Below, piece after piece: positions 36,028 through 45,222 of a stretch of 50,743 bases of DNA. The DNA comes from HGM04593 sp045589695 (GTDB taxonomy: Bacteria > Bacteroidota > Bacteroidia > Bacteroidales > Bacteroidaceae), in NCBI GenBank assembly GCA_045589695.1, contig JAZNPP010000025.1, positions 1 to 50,743 of the forward strand, written 5' to 3'. The position numbers were made by a program, and so were the translations under genes. Numbering within the stretch: position 1 is the first letter of the stretch; each line of letters begins with the position of its first letter. Below the pieces are notes generated by a model. That model saw only the letters and a program-made list of their open reading frames with translations. It searched no databases and was not told the origin of the DNA.

Positions 36028-38655
36028 ATGGCAGAAAAAGATATAGCGGCAACCCCTATGATGCGTCAGTTTCTTGACTTGAAGGCCAAGCATCCCGACG
36101 CAGTCCTTCTTTTCCGTTGCGGCGACTTTTATGAAACCTACTGTTCCGACGCTATTGTAGCTTCGGAAATCTTAGGAATTACGCTTACAAAGCGTTCCAA
36201 CGGCAAGAGCGATGCCTCTAAGGCTATTGAAATGGCCGGTTTTCCTTTTCATGCCCTTGATACATATCTGCCTAAGCTTGTGCGTGCTGGAAAGCGTGTA
36301 GCTATCTGTGACCAGCTCGAAGACCCAAAGATGACAAAGAAGCTCGTGAAGCGAGGCATCACTGAGCTTGTCACTCCGGGCGTGTCAATAAACGATAACG
36401 TACTCGATTATAAAGAAAACAACTTCCTTGCTGCCGTTCACTTCGGAAAACCGATGTGCGGTGTCTCTTTTCTTGACATCTCCACAGGAGAATTTTTAGT
36501 AGCCGAAGGCACGTTCGATTATGTCGAAAAACTGCTCATAAATTTCCGTCCGAAAGAGGTGCTTTTCGAACGTGGGCTCAAGGGCCGTTTCGAAGATTGT
36601 TTCGGCGGGAAATACCTTACATTCGAACTCGACGACTGGGCATTCACCGACGAGTTCGCAAATGAAAAGCTTACAAAGCATTTCGAGACTAAAAACCTGA
36701 AAGGTTTCGGTATCTCGCATCTCCGCAGCGGAGTGGTGGCGGCCGGTGCTATTCTGCACTATCTTAGCGTTACGCTGCACACGCAAATATCGCACATCCG
36801 TAATATTTCACGCATCGAAGAGGAGCGTTATGTGCGTCTCGACAAATTCACTATACGCAGTCTTGAACTGCTTGGCAGCATGCACGACGGCGGCACCTCG
36901 CTTCTGTCGGTCATTGACCGTACTATGACAGCAATGGGCGCGCGTCTGCTGAAACGCTGGATGGTATTCCCGTTAAAGGACAAAAAGCCTATCGACGAGC
37001 GTCTCGACGTCGTCGAGTACTATTTCCGTGAGCCTGAATTCAGAGAGATTGTCGAGGAACAGCTGCAGCTTATCGGTGACCTTGAAAGAATAATAGCTAA
37101 GGTTGCTGCAGGAAGAGTGTCGCCCCGTGAGATTGTGCAGCTAAAACTTGCTCTGCAGGCGGTAGAGCCTATAAAGACAGCTTGTGAGAATTCGTCCAAT
37201 CAGGTACTCAAGCAGATAGGCGCGCAGCTCGACTGCTGTGCCGAGATACGTGACCGCATAGCTAGAGAGATTGTTCCTGAGCCGCCGTTGATGCTGAACA
37301 AAGGCGGTGTTGTGGCCGAGGGAGTGGACGAACGCCTTGACGAACTTCGTGAAATATCGTACAACGGCAAGGACTACCTGATGCAGTTGCAGCAGAGAGA
37401 GAGCGAACGTACAGGCATTCCGAGCCTTAAGATATCGTTCAATAACGTGTTCGGATATTACATTGAGGTACGCAACACATATAAGGACAATGTTCCTCAG
37501 GAGTGGATACGCAAACAGACGCTTGTTAATGCCGAAAGATACATAACTCAGGAACTCAAGGAATACGAGGAAAAGATTCTCGGAGCCGAAGAGAAAATTT
37601 TGTCTCTTGAGTCTCAGATATTCAATAATCTTGTTGCCGACATAGCATCGTACATACCGTCGATACAGCTCGACGCCACTCATCTTGCAAGGCTCGATGT
37701 GCTGTTGTCGTTCGCCAATGTGTCAAGAGCATACAAATATATACGCCCCGTTATTGACGAAAGCGATATTATCGATATAAAACAGGGCCGTCATCCGGTC
37801 ATAGAGCGTCAAATGGCCGCAGGAGATAATTATATTCCTAATGACCTTTATCTTGACGGCGAGAAACAGCAGATAATAATTGTAACTGGTCCTAACATGG
37901 CCGGAAAGTCGGCATTGCTGCGTCAGACAGCTTTGATAACCCTGCTTGCGCAGATAGGCTGTTTCGTGCCTGCCGAAAGTGCCAGGATAGGTATTGTCGA
38001 TAAGATATTCACCCGTGTAGGAGCGAGCGACAATATTTCGGCCGGCGAGTCTACGTTCATGGTGGAAATGACCGAAGCGGCAAATATACTCAACAATATT
38101 TCTCCCAACAGCCTTGTGCTGTTCGACGAGCTCGGCCGAGGAACATCGACATACGACGGCATGTCAATAGCATGGGCTATCGTAGAATATATCCATGAAT
38201 ATGCTAAGGGCAGGGCACGCACTCTCTTCGCTACTCATTATCACGAACTCAACGAAATGGAAAAGAGTTTCTCACGCATCAAGAACTACAATGTGTCGGT
38301 GCGTGAAATCGACGGTAAGGTGATATTTCTTCGCAAGCTGATGCCCGGCGGTAGCGAACACTCTTTCGGTATTCATGTAGCCAAGCTTGCCGGTATGCCT
38401 AAAAGTATAGTCAAGCGTTCGGAGCAGATACTTCAAAAGCTTGAGGCAAGCAATAACAGAGGTGAACTCAAGGGCGCTCCGACAACAGAGATTGCCGGAA
38501 GCAGGGAAGGCATGCAGCTTAACTTCTTCCAGCTCGATGACCCTGTGCTTTCTCAGGTGCGTGACGAAATTCTTGGTATCGACGTGAACAACCTTACGCC
38601 TCTCGAAGCGTTGAACAAACTCAACGACATAAAGAGAATAGTAAAGGGCAAATAA
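36028..38655 (+). CDS. mutS: DNA mismatch repair protein MutS
   Basis: An 875-residue mismatch sensor and ATPase. I chose MAEKDIAATPMMRQFLDLKA at 36028 since it is the family start and follows the promoter. Domain order: mismatch-recognition domain with LLFRCGDFYETY (the Phe-x-Glu wedge), connector with VTPGVSI, core/lever helices with SLLSVIDRTMTAMGARLLKRW, clamp, and the ATPase with VTGPNMAGKSALLRQTALI (Walker A, near residue 620), STFMVEMTEAANIL, VLFDELGRGTSTYDG (Walker B) and LFATHYHEL. The C-terminal helix-turn-helix dimer part is present. All key residues are intact. The gene stands alone, with a terminator between it and catalase. Confidence 0.97.
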   Translation: MAEKDIAATPMMRQFLDLKAKHPDAVLLFRCGDFYETYCSDAIVASEILGITLTKRSNGKSDASKAIEMAGFPFHALDTYLPKLVRAGKRVAICDQLEDPKMTKKLVKRGITELVTPGVSINDNVLDYKENNFLAAVHFGKPMCGVSFLDISTGEFLVAEGTFDYVEKLLINFRPKEVLFERGLKGRFEDCFGGKYLTFELDDWAFTDEFANEKLTKHFETKNLKGFGISHLRSGVVAAGAILHYLSVTLHTQISHIRNISRIEEERYVRLDKFTIRSLELLGSMHDGGTSLLSVIDRTMTAMGARLLKRWMVFPLKDKKPIDERLDVVEYYFREPEFREIVEEQLQLIGDLERIIAKVAAGRVSPREIVQLKLALQAVEPIKTACENSSNQVLKQIGAQLDCCAEIRDRIAREIVPEPPLMLNKGGVVAEGVDERLDELREISYNGKDYLMQLQQRESERTGIPSLKISFNNVFGYYIEVRNTYKDNVPQEWIRKQTLVNAERYITQELKEYEEKILGAEEKILSLESQIFNNLVADIASYIPSIQLDATHLARLDVLLSFANVSRAYKYIRPVIDESDIIDIKQGRHPVIERQMAAGDNYIPNDLYLDGEKQQIIIVTGPNMAGKSALLRQTALITLLAQIGCFVPAESARIGIVDKIFTRVGASDNISAGESTFMVEMTEAANILNNISPNSLVLFDELGRGTSTYDGMSIAWAIVEYIHEYAKGRARTLFATHYHELNEMEKSFSRIKNYNVSVREIDGKVIFLRKLMPGGSEHSFGIHVAKLAGMPKSIVKRSEQILQKLEASNNRGELKGAPTTEIAGSREGMQLNFFQLDDPVLSQVRDEILGIDVNNLTPLEALNKLNDIKRIVKGK

Positions 38656-38680
38656 GTTGCCGAACAAATATACAATAGAG

Positions 38681-38720
38681 GGTGTTTTTGATTAAGTATT
38701 AAAATCAAGACACCTTTTTT
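38681..38720 (+). terminator. Terminator-like hairpin directly before the catalase start codon
   Basis: GGTGTTTTTGATT pairs with AAATCAAGACACC (one bulge, one G-T) around a short loop, followed by six T; the next three bases are the catalase ATG. It terminates mutS transcripts, or acts as a leader element for catalase. Confidence 0.7.
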
Positions 38721-40232
38721 ATGAAAAAGAAATTTCTTACCAATGAGGTAGGCGCTCCTGTTGCCGACAATACCAACTCATTGACAGCCGGCAAGCGTGG
38801 TCCTGTACTCGTCGAAGACAATTGGCTGCTCGAAAAGTTAGCGCACTTCGACCGTGAAGTTATTCCTGAACGCCGAATGCATGCAAAAGGCAGCGGCGCT
38901 TTCGGTACTTTTACCGTTACGCATGATGTAACTCAGTACACGTCGGCATCGCTCTTCTCTTCTATAAACAAAAAGACCGATGTCTTCGTGCGTTTCTCTA
39001 CGGTGGCGGGCGAGCGCGGGGCTGCCGATGCCGAGCGCGATATACGTGGCTTCGCTGTCAAGTTTTATACCGAAGAGGGCAATTGGGATCTTGTAGGCAA
39101 CAACACTCCTGTTTTTTTCCTGCGTGACCCGTTGCAGTTTCCCGATCTCAATCATGCTATAAAGCGTGACCCGCAGACTAACCTCAGGTCGCCTCAGAGC
39201 AATTGGGATTTCTGGACAATGCTTCCCGAAGCCCTTCATCAAGTAACCATAGTTATGTCCGATCGCGGTATACCTGCGTCGTACCGTCACATGCACGGTT
39301 TCGGCTCACATACCTACAGCCTTGTCAATTCCAAAGGCGTACGCACATGGGTGAAATTTCATTTCCGTACTGAACAGGGTATCAAGAACCTTTCCAACGC
39401 TATGGCTGCCGACATAATAGCAAAAGACCGCGAGAGTCACGGACGTGACCTGTTCGAGGCTATAAAACGTGGTGATTTTCCCCGATGGAAACTCTATTTT
39501 CAGTTGATGACCGAGGAGCAGGCGCTCTCGTATCGTGAGAATCCTTTCGATGTCACGAAAGTGTGGAGCCACAAGGATTTTCCGCTTTTGGAGGTGGGTG
39601 TTCTTGAACTTAACCGCAATCCGGAAAACTATTTTGCTGAAGTGGAGCAAGCGGCCTTCAACCCAGCTCACATTGTTCCCGGCATAGGGCTTTCGCCCGA
39701 CAAGCTTTTGCAAGGAAGGCTCTTCTCTTACGGCGACGCTCAACGTTACCGTTTAGGTGTCAATCACGATCAGATACCTGTAAATAAGGCCCGTTGTCCG
39801 GTACACTCTTTTCATCGTGACGGCCTCATGCGTGTCGATGGCAACAGCGGAGCGACGAAAGGATACTCTCCTAACAGCATAAACGAGTGGGTAACATCGG
39901 CTTCCGATTATCCGCACTCGCCGTCTGAAGCCCCTTCGATGCGTTATAACCCATACGAGGAGCGTGACGACGACTGTTTCTACCAGCCGGGAAACCTCTA
40001 CAGGCTTATGACAAAAGAGAAACGTGACCTTTTGATTGAGAACACGGCTTGCGACATGATGCCCGTTACTAAAAATATAAAGTACAGGCATGCGGCGCAC
40101 TGCTATCTTGCCGACGCCGATTACGGCAGCCGTCTTGCCGACGCGATGAAACTCGATATCGAAAAAGTGAAACATCTGGCCTCAATGAGCGAAAGCGAAC
40201 GTCTCGAAGCTACGGCAACAATCAGAAAATAA
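38721..40232 (+). CDS. katA: Heme catalase, small-subunit type
   Basis: A 503-residue monofunctional catalase that converts hydrogen peroxide to water and oxygen in the cytoplasm. Key sites: ERRMHAKGSGAFGTF with the catalytic His54, FSTVAGERGAADAERDIRGF, the catalytic Asn in LVGNNTPVFFLRDP (about residue 127), and the proximal heme Tyr337 in RLFSYGDAQRYRLG. Length fits clade 3 small-subunit enzymes, which also bind NADPH. The ATG lies immediately behind a hairpin plus T-run. It ends at a shared bidirectional terminator and is convergent with lgt. In Bacteroidales catalase is commonly induced by peroxide through OxyR; no OxyR site was recognised here. Confidence 0.97.
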   Translation: MKKKFLTNEVGAPVADNTNSLTAGKRGPVLVEDNWLLEKLAHFDREVIPERRMHAKGSGAFGTFTVTHDVTQYTSASLFSSINKKTDVFVRFSTVAGERGAADAERDIRGFAVKFYTEEGNWDLVGNNTPVFFLRDPLQFPDLNHAIKRDPQTNLRSPQSNWDFWTMLPEALHQVTIVMSDRGIPASYRHMHGFGSHTYSLVNSKGVRTWVKFHFRTEQGIKNLSNAMAADIIAKDRESHGRDLFEAIKRGDFPRWKLYFQLMTEEQALSYRENPFDVTKVWSHKDFPLLEVGVLELNRNPENYFAEVEQAAFNPAHIVPGIGLSPDKLLQGRLFSYGDAQRYRLGVNHDQIPVNKARCPVHSFHRDGLMRVDGNSGATKGYSPNSINEWVTSASDYPHSPSEAPSMRYNPYEERDDDCFYQPGNLYRLMTKEKRDLLIENTACDMMPVTKNIKYRHAAHCYLADADYGSRLADAMKLDIEKVKHLASMSESERLEATATIRK

Positions 40233-40265
40233 CAAAAGAGTGACCTCTGAGGTCACTCTTTTGTT
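40231..40265. terminator. Perfect bidirectional terminator between katA and lgt
   Basis: A 15-bp perfect stem, AACAAAAGAGTGACC (40231-40245) with GGTCACTCTTTTGTT (40251-40265), has U-rich ends on both strands and overlaps the stop codons of both convergent genes. Confidence 0.93.
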
Positions 40266-41088
40266 ATTTGTTTCTTATGCCTTTAATCATGTAATAGAGT
40301 CCGATGATAATGAAAGGAAGGCTCAGCCATTGTCCCATGATAAGCGTCATGCCCTCTTCAAAAGCCACCTGCTCCTCTTTTATGAACTCAACGAAGAAGC
40401 GGAACGTGAATATAGTGAACAAGCAGTATCCGAGGGACAGCCCTTTGCCCATGCGGTCGTTGTATTTGCGGTATAGCCAAAGCCCTGCAAGGAATATGAC
40501 AAGATACGCTATTGCCTCGTACAGCTGCGCTGGGTGCCGCGGCAGCGTCTCTCCTGCCTGAACGAATATTATTCCCCACGGAGCATCGGTGACATTGCCT
40601 ATAATCTCGCTGTTCATGAAATTGCCTATGCGTATCATCGCTCCGAACAGCGGCGCTGCTACGGCAATGTGGTCGAGCGTCCACACCATCGTGAGCTTTG
40701 TCTTTCTTGCGTACAGGATAAGCGCTATTATAACGCCGATAGTTCCGCCGTGGCTTGCAAGCCCTTCGTAGCCTCGGAACACCCAGCCGTCGGGAGTGTT
40801 CCTTATCGGCAGCAACATCTCTATCGGGTTAGAAAGATAGTATTCGGGCTCATAGAAGAGACAATGTCCTAATCTTGCTCCAATAAGTATTCCTAAGAAA
40901 CAATACATGAACAGCGGCTCGAACTTATCTTCGCCCACTCCGCTCTTCTTGTATGTCCATTGTACAATGTAGTATGCCGAAAGCAACGCAATCACCCAGC
41001 AGAGTGAATAGTATCTCACCTCAAACCCGAAAATGGAGAAAGGGCTGATAGAGGGGTCCCATACAATGGCGCAATTGATAAGGCTCAT
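40264..41088 (-). CDS. lgt: Prolipoprotein diacylglyceryl transferase
   Basis: A 274-residue inner-membrane enzyme that moves a diacylglyceryl group from phosphatidylglycerol to the lipobox cysteine of prolipoproteins. It shows about seven TM helices and the family motifs YEGLASHGGTIGVIIAL (catalytic-region His) and GAMIRIGNFMNSEIIG (signature RIGNFxNxE), followed by PRHPAQLYEA. Several lipoproteins depend on it, including the one at 49.2 kb. It starts 4 nt after ychF ends, so the two are co-transcribed. Confidence 0.95.
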   Translation of the reverse strand: MSLINCAIVWDPSISPFSIFGFEVRYYSLCWVIALLSAYYIVQWTYKKSGVGEDKFEPLFMYCFLGILIGARLGHCLFYEPEYYLSNPIEMLLPIRNTPDGWVFRGYEGLASHGGTIGVIIALILYARKTKLTMVWTLDHIAVAAPLFGAMIRIGNFMNSEIIGNVTDAPWGIIFVQAGETLPRHPAQLYEAIAYLVIFLAGLWLYRKYNDRMGKGLSLGYCLFTIFTFRFFVEFIKEEQVAFEEGMTLIMGQWLSLPFIIIGLYYMIKGIRNK

Positions 41089-41092
41089 ACTT

Positions 41093-42196
41093 TTACACGT
41101 TAAAGCGGAAGTGCATTATATCACCGTCCTGAACAACATATTCTTTACCTTCCACACCCATTTTTCCGGCCTCTTTCACGGCGGCTTCGGAGCCTAAGGC
41201 GATGTAATCGTCATACTTGATAACTTCGGCACGGATAAAACCTTTTTCAAAATCGGTATGTATCACGCCTGCGCACTGAGGAGCTTTCCATCCCTTGCGG
41301 AATGTCCATGCCTTGACCTCCATTTCGCCGGCTGTGATGAATGTCTGCAGGTTAAGCAGGCTGTAGATAGCCTTGATAAGCCTGTCGCATCCCGACTCCG
41401 CGAGTCCCATGTCCTCAAGGAACATCTGCTTCTCCTCATAGCTTTCAAGTTCTGCTATGTCTGCTTCTGTCTGTGCCGAAATGATAAGCAGCTCAGCGTT
41501 CTCGTCCTTGATAGCCTCTCTTACGGCTTCAACATACTTGTTGCCGTTAGCCGCCGAAGTGTCATCTACGTTGCATACGTACAGCACAGGCTTTGACGTT
41601 AGAAGGAAAAGGTTTTTTGCTGCCTGCTGTTCGTCTTCCGTCTCAAAAACGACGGTGCGGGCGGATTTTCCGCTCTCAAGAGCCTCTTTGAACCTGACAA
41701 GCACGTCATACTCAAGTTTTGCCTGTTTGTCGCCGCCTACACGGGCCTGTTTTTCGACACGCTTGATGCGGTTCTCGACAGTATCGAGGTCTTTCAATTG
41801 CAGTTCAATGTCTATAATCTCCTTGTCGCGTACAGGGTTTACCGAGCCGTCCACGTGAACGATATTGTCATTGTCGAAGCAACGCAGAACATGTATTATG
41901 GCGTCGGTCTCTCTTATGTTGCCGAGAAACTGATTGCCGAGGCCTTCGCCTTTGCTCGCGCCTTTTACAAGGCCGGCAATGTCCACGATGTCGCATGTGG
42001 CGGGAACTATTCTTCCGGGATGAACAAGTTCGGCAAGTTTGTTAAGTCTTTCGTCGGGCACTGTTATCTGTCCCAGCTGCGCATCAATAGTACAGAACGG
42101 GAAGTTGGCGGCTTGTGCCTTAGCGCTCGACAGACAATTGAAAAGAGTTGATTTTCCTACGTTGGGCAATCCAACGATACCAGCTTTAAGAGCCAT
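41093..42196 (-). CDS. ychF: Ribosome-binding ATPase YchF (Obg family)
   Basis: A 367-residue P-loop protein with G1 GLPNVGKSTLFN, the G3 region DIVDIAGLVKGASKGEGLGN, and VCNVDD in place of the GTP-specific NKxD motif, consistent with ATP preference in this family. A coiled-coil insertion (about residues 140-170) and a C-terminal TGS domain (from about 280, TFRKGWKAPQCAGVIHTDFE to VQDGDIMHFRFNV) are present. YchF binds ribosomes and affects stress responses and start-codon choice. It is the first gene of a two-gene transcript with lgt; its promoter lies at 42265-42272. Confidence 0.96.
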   Translation of the reverse strand: MALKAGIVGLPNVGKSTLFNCLSSAKAQAANFPFCTIDAQLGQITVPDERLNKLAELVHPGRIVPATCDIVDIAGLVKGASKGEGLGNQFLGNIRETDAIIHVLRCFDNDNIVHVDGSVNPVRDKEIIDIELQLKDLDTVENRIKRVEKQARVGGDKQAKLEYDVLVRFKEALESGKSARTVVFETEDEQQAAKNLFLLTSKPVLYVCNVDDTSAANGNKYVEAVREAIKDENAELLIISAQTEADIAELESYEEKQMFLEDMGLAESGCDRLIKAIYSLLNLQTFITAGEMEVKAWTFRKGWKAPQCAGVIHTDFEKGFIRAEVIKYDDYIALGSEAAVKEAGKMGVEGKEYVVQDGDIMHFRFNV

Positions 42197-42264
42197 ATGA
42201 ATTATTTATTGTTTATTGTTCGTAATTAGCAGAACACATAGTGCTTGCCTGTGTAAAATCGTCG

Positions 42265-42272
42265 CAAAGTTA
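42265..42272 (-). promoter_or_regulatory. -7 element of ychF-lgt
   Basis: The - strand reads TAACTTTG, a full TAnnTTTG match, about 65 nt upstream of the ychF start. Confidence 0.6.
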
Positions 42273-42303
42273 GCATTTTATTGAGATATTATAAACATTT
42301 GAA

Positions 42304-42327
42304 CGGCACGATGTTCAATCGTTGCCG
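42304..42327 (-). terminator. Hairpin behind the flippase gene, possible terminator
   Basis: CGGCA-CGAT and ATCG-TGCCG pair with one bulged T around a 5-nt loop, 34 nt past the flippase stop codon. The following - strand tract is only weakly T-rich, so termination is uncertain. Confidence 0.35.
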
Positions 42328-42360
42328 CATATTTGTTCAAAAGCGTCAGCCGTTGGCTCT

Positions 42361-43848
42361 CTATTTGAAGAATTTGCCTATAACCGGTATGCTTTTCAGC
42401 GGCAGGTCATTTTTTATTAAATAGGCAACGTATATTATCAGCAACAATGTGTTTATAGCCATTTTCAGCAGGCTGTTCTCTACCGGCATGAATTCTGCAA
42501 CAGCGTATAGAATGCCGAACAGAGCCGCGTATTTGAGAATTGCCTTCATGTCATATGCAATGGCGTTGCGTCGTTGTCCTATCAAATAAGATAGAGTCAT
42601 CGCTGCGAAATACCCAATGAACGATGCCCATGCGCATGCCATGTAGCCGTATTCCGGAACGAAGATTATGTTTATCGCGAACAGCAGCAGGCAGCCTACG
42701 AACGAGAAAATGGCGCCCCAGTACGTCTCGTCGTTGAGCTTGTACCAGAACGACAGGTTGAAATATATTCCCATGAATATCTCGGCCGCCATAATAAGAG
42801 GCACTACCCTCAATCCCTCCCAATAGCTTGCCGGTATGATGTAACGTATTATATCCATATAGAATACCACGACGAGGAATGCCAGCAGAGCTATGGCAAT
42901 AAAGTATTTCATTGCGTCCGCATAAAGCGTCTTGCTCTCTTTTTTATTACTGTTGCCGAACACAAAAGGCTCGTAAGCGTACCTGAACGCCTGCATCAGC
43001 ATTGCCATAATGGCAGCGATCTTTACCGACGCTCCGTATACGCTCAGCTCTCTTATTCCCTCTTGTCCGGGAACTAAGTAGGGGTATAGTATTTTGTCGG
43101 CATGAAGGTTGAGTATGCCGGCGATGCCCAACAGCAACAAGGGCCATGAATAGCTGAGCATGCTTTTCAGCAGCTTGCCGTCAAATGTGAAGCGGAACAG
43201 CCTTAGTTCCGGTATAAAGAATATCGTAATGAACGACGTGCATACGAGGTTTATGAAGAATACATAGAACGCTTGGTTGTCGGGTATGTATATCTTCTCT
43301 GCAATTTCCGGCCATTCAGCGCATATCGACGGCAAAAGCAGGAATACGAAAAGATTGAGCGCTATGTTCGTGAAAATGTATGTCAGCTTCAGCAAAGCGA
43401 ATTTCAATGCTCTGTTCTGCAGTCTAAGCAAGCCGAACGGAATGGACTGCAGAGCGTCGAGAGCCACCACTACGGACATCATCGTTACGAACTCCGGGTT
43501 TGCCGCATATCCGAGCTTGCCGGCAATCTGCGGCAGGAACGTGAATACTGACAGCAGGAAAACCGTACATAGAAAGCCTATCACTTGCATTGACATCGAA
43601 AAGACCTTCGCTTTGTCGGCCTTCTCCTTGCTCGCGAAGCGGAAGAATGTGGTTTCAAAGCCGAACGTCAGCAGGACGAGCAGTACGGCTGTCCAAGCGT
43701 ACACGTTCGTGACAACGCCGTAGTTGCCCGACTCTACGCTCATCTTCGCCGTGTATAACGGCACGAGGAGATAGTTGAGAAAGCGTCCGACAATACTGCT
43801 CAGGCCATATATTGCCGTATCTTTTGCAAGCGATTGTAATTTTCCCAT
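42361..43848 (-). CDS. Polysaccharide flippase (Wzx/MOP superfamily)
   Basis: A 495-residue membrane protein with about 14 hydrophobic helices. The N-terminal KDTAIYGLSSIVGRFLNYLL and VPLYTAKMSVESGNYGVVTN are typical of Wzx-type oligosaccharide translocases; other segments include VSIPFG-like LDALQSIPFGLLRLQNRA and SVYGASVKIAAIMAMLMQAFRYAYEPF. Such proteins flip lipid-linked glycan units across the inner membrane for O-antigen, capsule or exopolysaccharide. No glycosyltransferase genes flank it, so the substrate is unknown. It follows ruvB by 9 nt and ends that operon. Confidence 0.85.
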   Translation of the reverse strand: MGKLQSLAKDTAIYGLSSIVGRFLNYLLVPLYTAKMSVESGNYGVVTNVYAWTAVLLVLLTFGFETTFFRFASKEKADKAKVFSMSMQVIGFLCTVFLLSVFTFLPQIAGKLGYAANPEFVTMMSVVVALDALQSIPFGLLRLQNRALKFALLKLTYIFTNIALNLFVFLLLPSICAEWPEIAEKIYIPDNQAFYVFFINLVCTSFITIFFIPELRLFRFTFDGKLLKSMLSYSWPLLLLGIAGILNLHADKILYPYLVPGQEGIRELSVYGASVKIAAIMAMLMQAFRYAYEPFVFGNSNKKESKTLYADAMKYFIAIALLAFLVVVFYMDIIRYIIPASYWEGLRVVPLIMAAEIFMGIYFNLSFWYKLNDETYWGAIFSFVGCLLLFAINIIFVPEYGYMACAWASFIGYFAAMTLSYLIGQRRNAIAYDMKAILKYAALFGILYAVAEFMPVENSLLKMAINTLLLIIYVAYLIKNDLPLKSIPVIGKFFK

Positions 43849-43857
43849 TATCTGTTC

Positions 43858-44877
43858 TTAAAATAGTGTACCCTGCTCGCCGTTGTTGAATCGGCTTCGC
43901 CCGAGATGCTTGTATGCAAGCTCCGTGACTTCACGGCCTCTCGGAGTGCGTTTGATAAAGCCTTCTTTTATAAGATACGGCTCATAAACCTCCTCTATCG
44001 TACCCGCATCTTCACTGAGCGCCGTAGCGATAGTGCCGATGCCCACCGGGCCGCCTTTGAACTTGTCGATAATGGTACACAGTATCTTGTTGTCAATCTC
44101 GTCAAGGCCGTAGCGGTCGATGTTCAGTGCCTCAAGAGCCATTTTGGCGATAGGGTTTGTTATGTGTCCGTCGCCCATTACCTGAGCAAAATCCCTTACA
44201 CGTCTCAAAAGGGCGTTGGCGATACGCGGCGTGCCTCGGCTGCGTCGTGCGATCTCGTATGTAGCCTCTTCGTCGTACGAAACTCCGAGTATCTCTGCCG
44301 AACGGCTTATAATGCCGGCAAGAGTCTTGCTGTCGTAGTATTCAAGGTGCATGTTTATGCCGAAACGGGCTCTCAGCGGCGCGGTGAGCAGGCCGCTTCG
44401 TGTTGTAGCTCCGATAAGTGTGAACGGGCTCAAGTCTATCTGTATCGAGCGTGCCGACGGTCCTTTGTCAATGAGAATGTCAATGCGGTAGTCCTCCATA
44501 GCCGAATAGAGGTACTCCTCGACAATGGGCGACAAGCGGTGTATCTCGTCGATGAAAAGGACATCGTTCGGCTCGAGCGACGTGAGTATTCCCGCAAGGT
44601 CGCCGGGCTTGTCGAGTACGGGGCCCGATGTTACCTTGAAACCTACTCCGAGTTCGTTGGCTATGATGTTGCTGAGCGTAGTCTTTCCGAGTCCCGGGGG
44701 GCCGTGAAGCAGCACGTGGTCGAGCGACTCGCCGCGCATTCTTGCGGCCTGGACAAATATTTTGAGGTTGCTCACAATCTTCTCCTGTCCGTTGAAGTCG
44801 GAAAAGGAGAGAGGTCGCAGAGCGTTCTCGAACTCCTTGTCGCTGTTCTTGCCTCTGATATTAAAATCTCCGTTCAT
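43858..44877 (-). CDS. ruvB: Holliday junction branch migration helicase RuvB
   Basis: A 339-residue AAA+ motor. I chose MNGDFNIRGKNSD at 44877; the longer frame to 44934 overlaps the micro-ORF at 44922-45035. Motifs: LRPLSFSDFNGQEKIVSNL, Walker A LLHGPPGLGKTTLSN, LDKPGDLAGIL, Walker B VLFIDEIHRLSP, sensor TLIGATTRSGLL, arginine finger in APLRARFG, and the C-terminal winged helix with RTPRGREVTELAYKHLG. With RuvA it drives branch migration during recombination repair. ruvA and ruvC are not nearby, as usual in this phylum. Confidence 0.96.
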   Translation of the reverse strand: MNGDFNIRGKNSDKEFENALRPLSFSDFNGQEKIVSNLKIFVQAARMRGESLDHVLLHGPPGLGKTTLSNIIANELGVGFKVTSGPVLDKPGDLAGILTSLEPNDVLFIDEIHRLSPIVEEYLYSAMEDYRIDILIDKGPSARSIQIDLSPFTLIGATTRSGLLTAPLRARFGINMHLEYYDSKTLAGIISRSAEILGVSYDEEATYEIARRSRGTPRIANALLRRVRDFAQVMGDGHITNPIAKMALEALNIDRYGLDEIDNKILCTIIDKFKGGPVGIGTIATALSEDAGTIEEVYEPYLIKEGFIKRTPRGREVTELAYKHLGRSRFNNGEQGTLF

Positions 44878-44921
44878 ATATATGTTTCTGATTTTGTCTG
44901 TTTTTATCTTCTGCACCTCTT

Positions 44922-45035
44922 CTAAAGCACCCATTTCAGCATAATGGCAACGAGTACAAGCAATATGAACAGCAGCGTTCCTCGCCTTTGCCCTTTGTTA
45001 AAATAGAAATAGTTGCCCATTGATGTATGCTGCAT
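44922..45035 (-). CDS. 37-residue single-pass membrane micro-ORF before ruvB
   Basis: The frame reads MQHTSMGNYFYFNKGQRRGT then LLFILLVLVAIMLKWVL and TAG at 44922-44924. A second ATG (MGNYFYF) is possible. A basic KGQRR stretch is followed by one hydrophobic helix, giving a typical single-pass topology. The start FYFNKGQRRGTLL resembles the N-terminal anchor of Bacteroidota helix-hairpin-helix (ComEA-like) proteins, so it could be a remnant of such a gene or a free-standing small membrane protein. A perfect -7 element (TAAATTTG) lies 10 nt upstream, which argues that it is expressed as the first cistron before ruvB. Confidence 0.5.
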   Translation of the reverse strand: MQHTSMGNYFYFNKGQRRGTLLFILLVLVAIMLKWVL

Positions 45036-45045
45036 TTTTCTCTTG

Positions 45046-45053
45046 CAAATTTA
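45046..45053 (-). promoter_or_regulatory. -7 element of the micro-ORF-ruvB-flippase operon
   Basis: The - strand reads TAAATTTG, a full TAnnTTTG match, ending 10 nt before the micro-ORF ATG, so the leader would be only a few nucleotides long. Confidence 0.6.
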
Positions 45054-45190
45054 GAAAAATACGCTTCACTCTCACTCTTTTTCCGCAACTTTATTGCATT
45101 TAGTCCTCAAATATCGGCTTGCAAGCCAATAAAAAGCCTTTTCATTGGTAAAATATCACGTTATTATGGTCCGGTTTGAGAATAAAAACG

Positions 45191-45198
45191 TATCTTTG
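45191..45198 (+). promoter_or_regulatory. -7 element of the hybrid histidine kinase
   Basis: TATCTTTG is a full consensus match. Its place inside the extended reading frame from 45145 favours translation from the ATG at 45223, 25 nt downstream. Confidence 0.55.
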
Positions 45199-45222
45199 GC
45201 TCTTAAGAGGCATATTCCCGGA

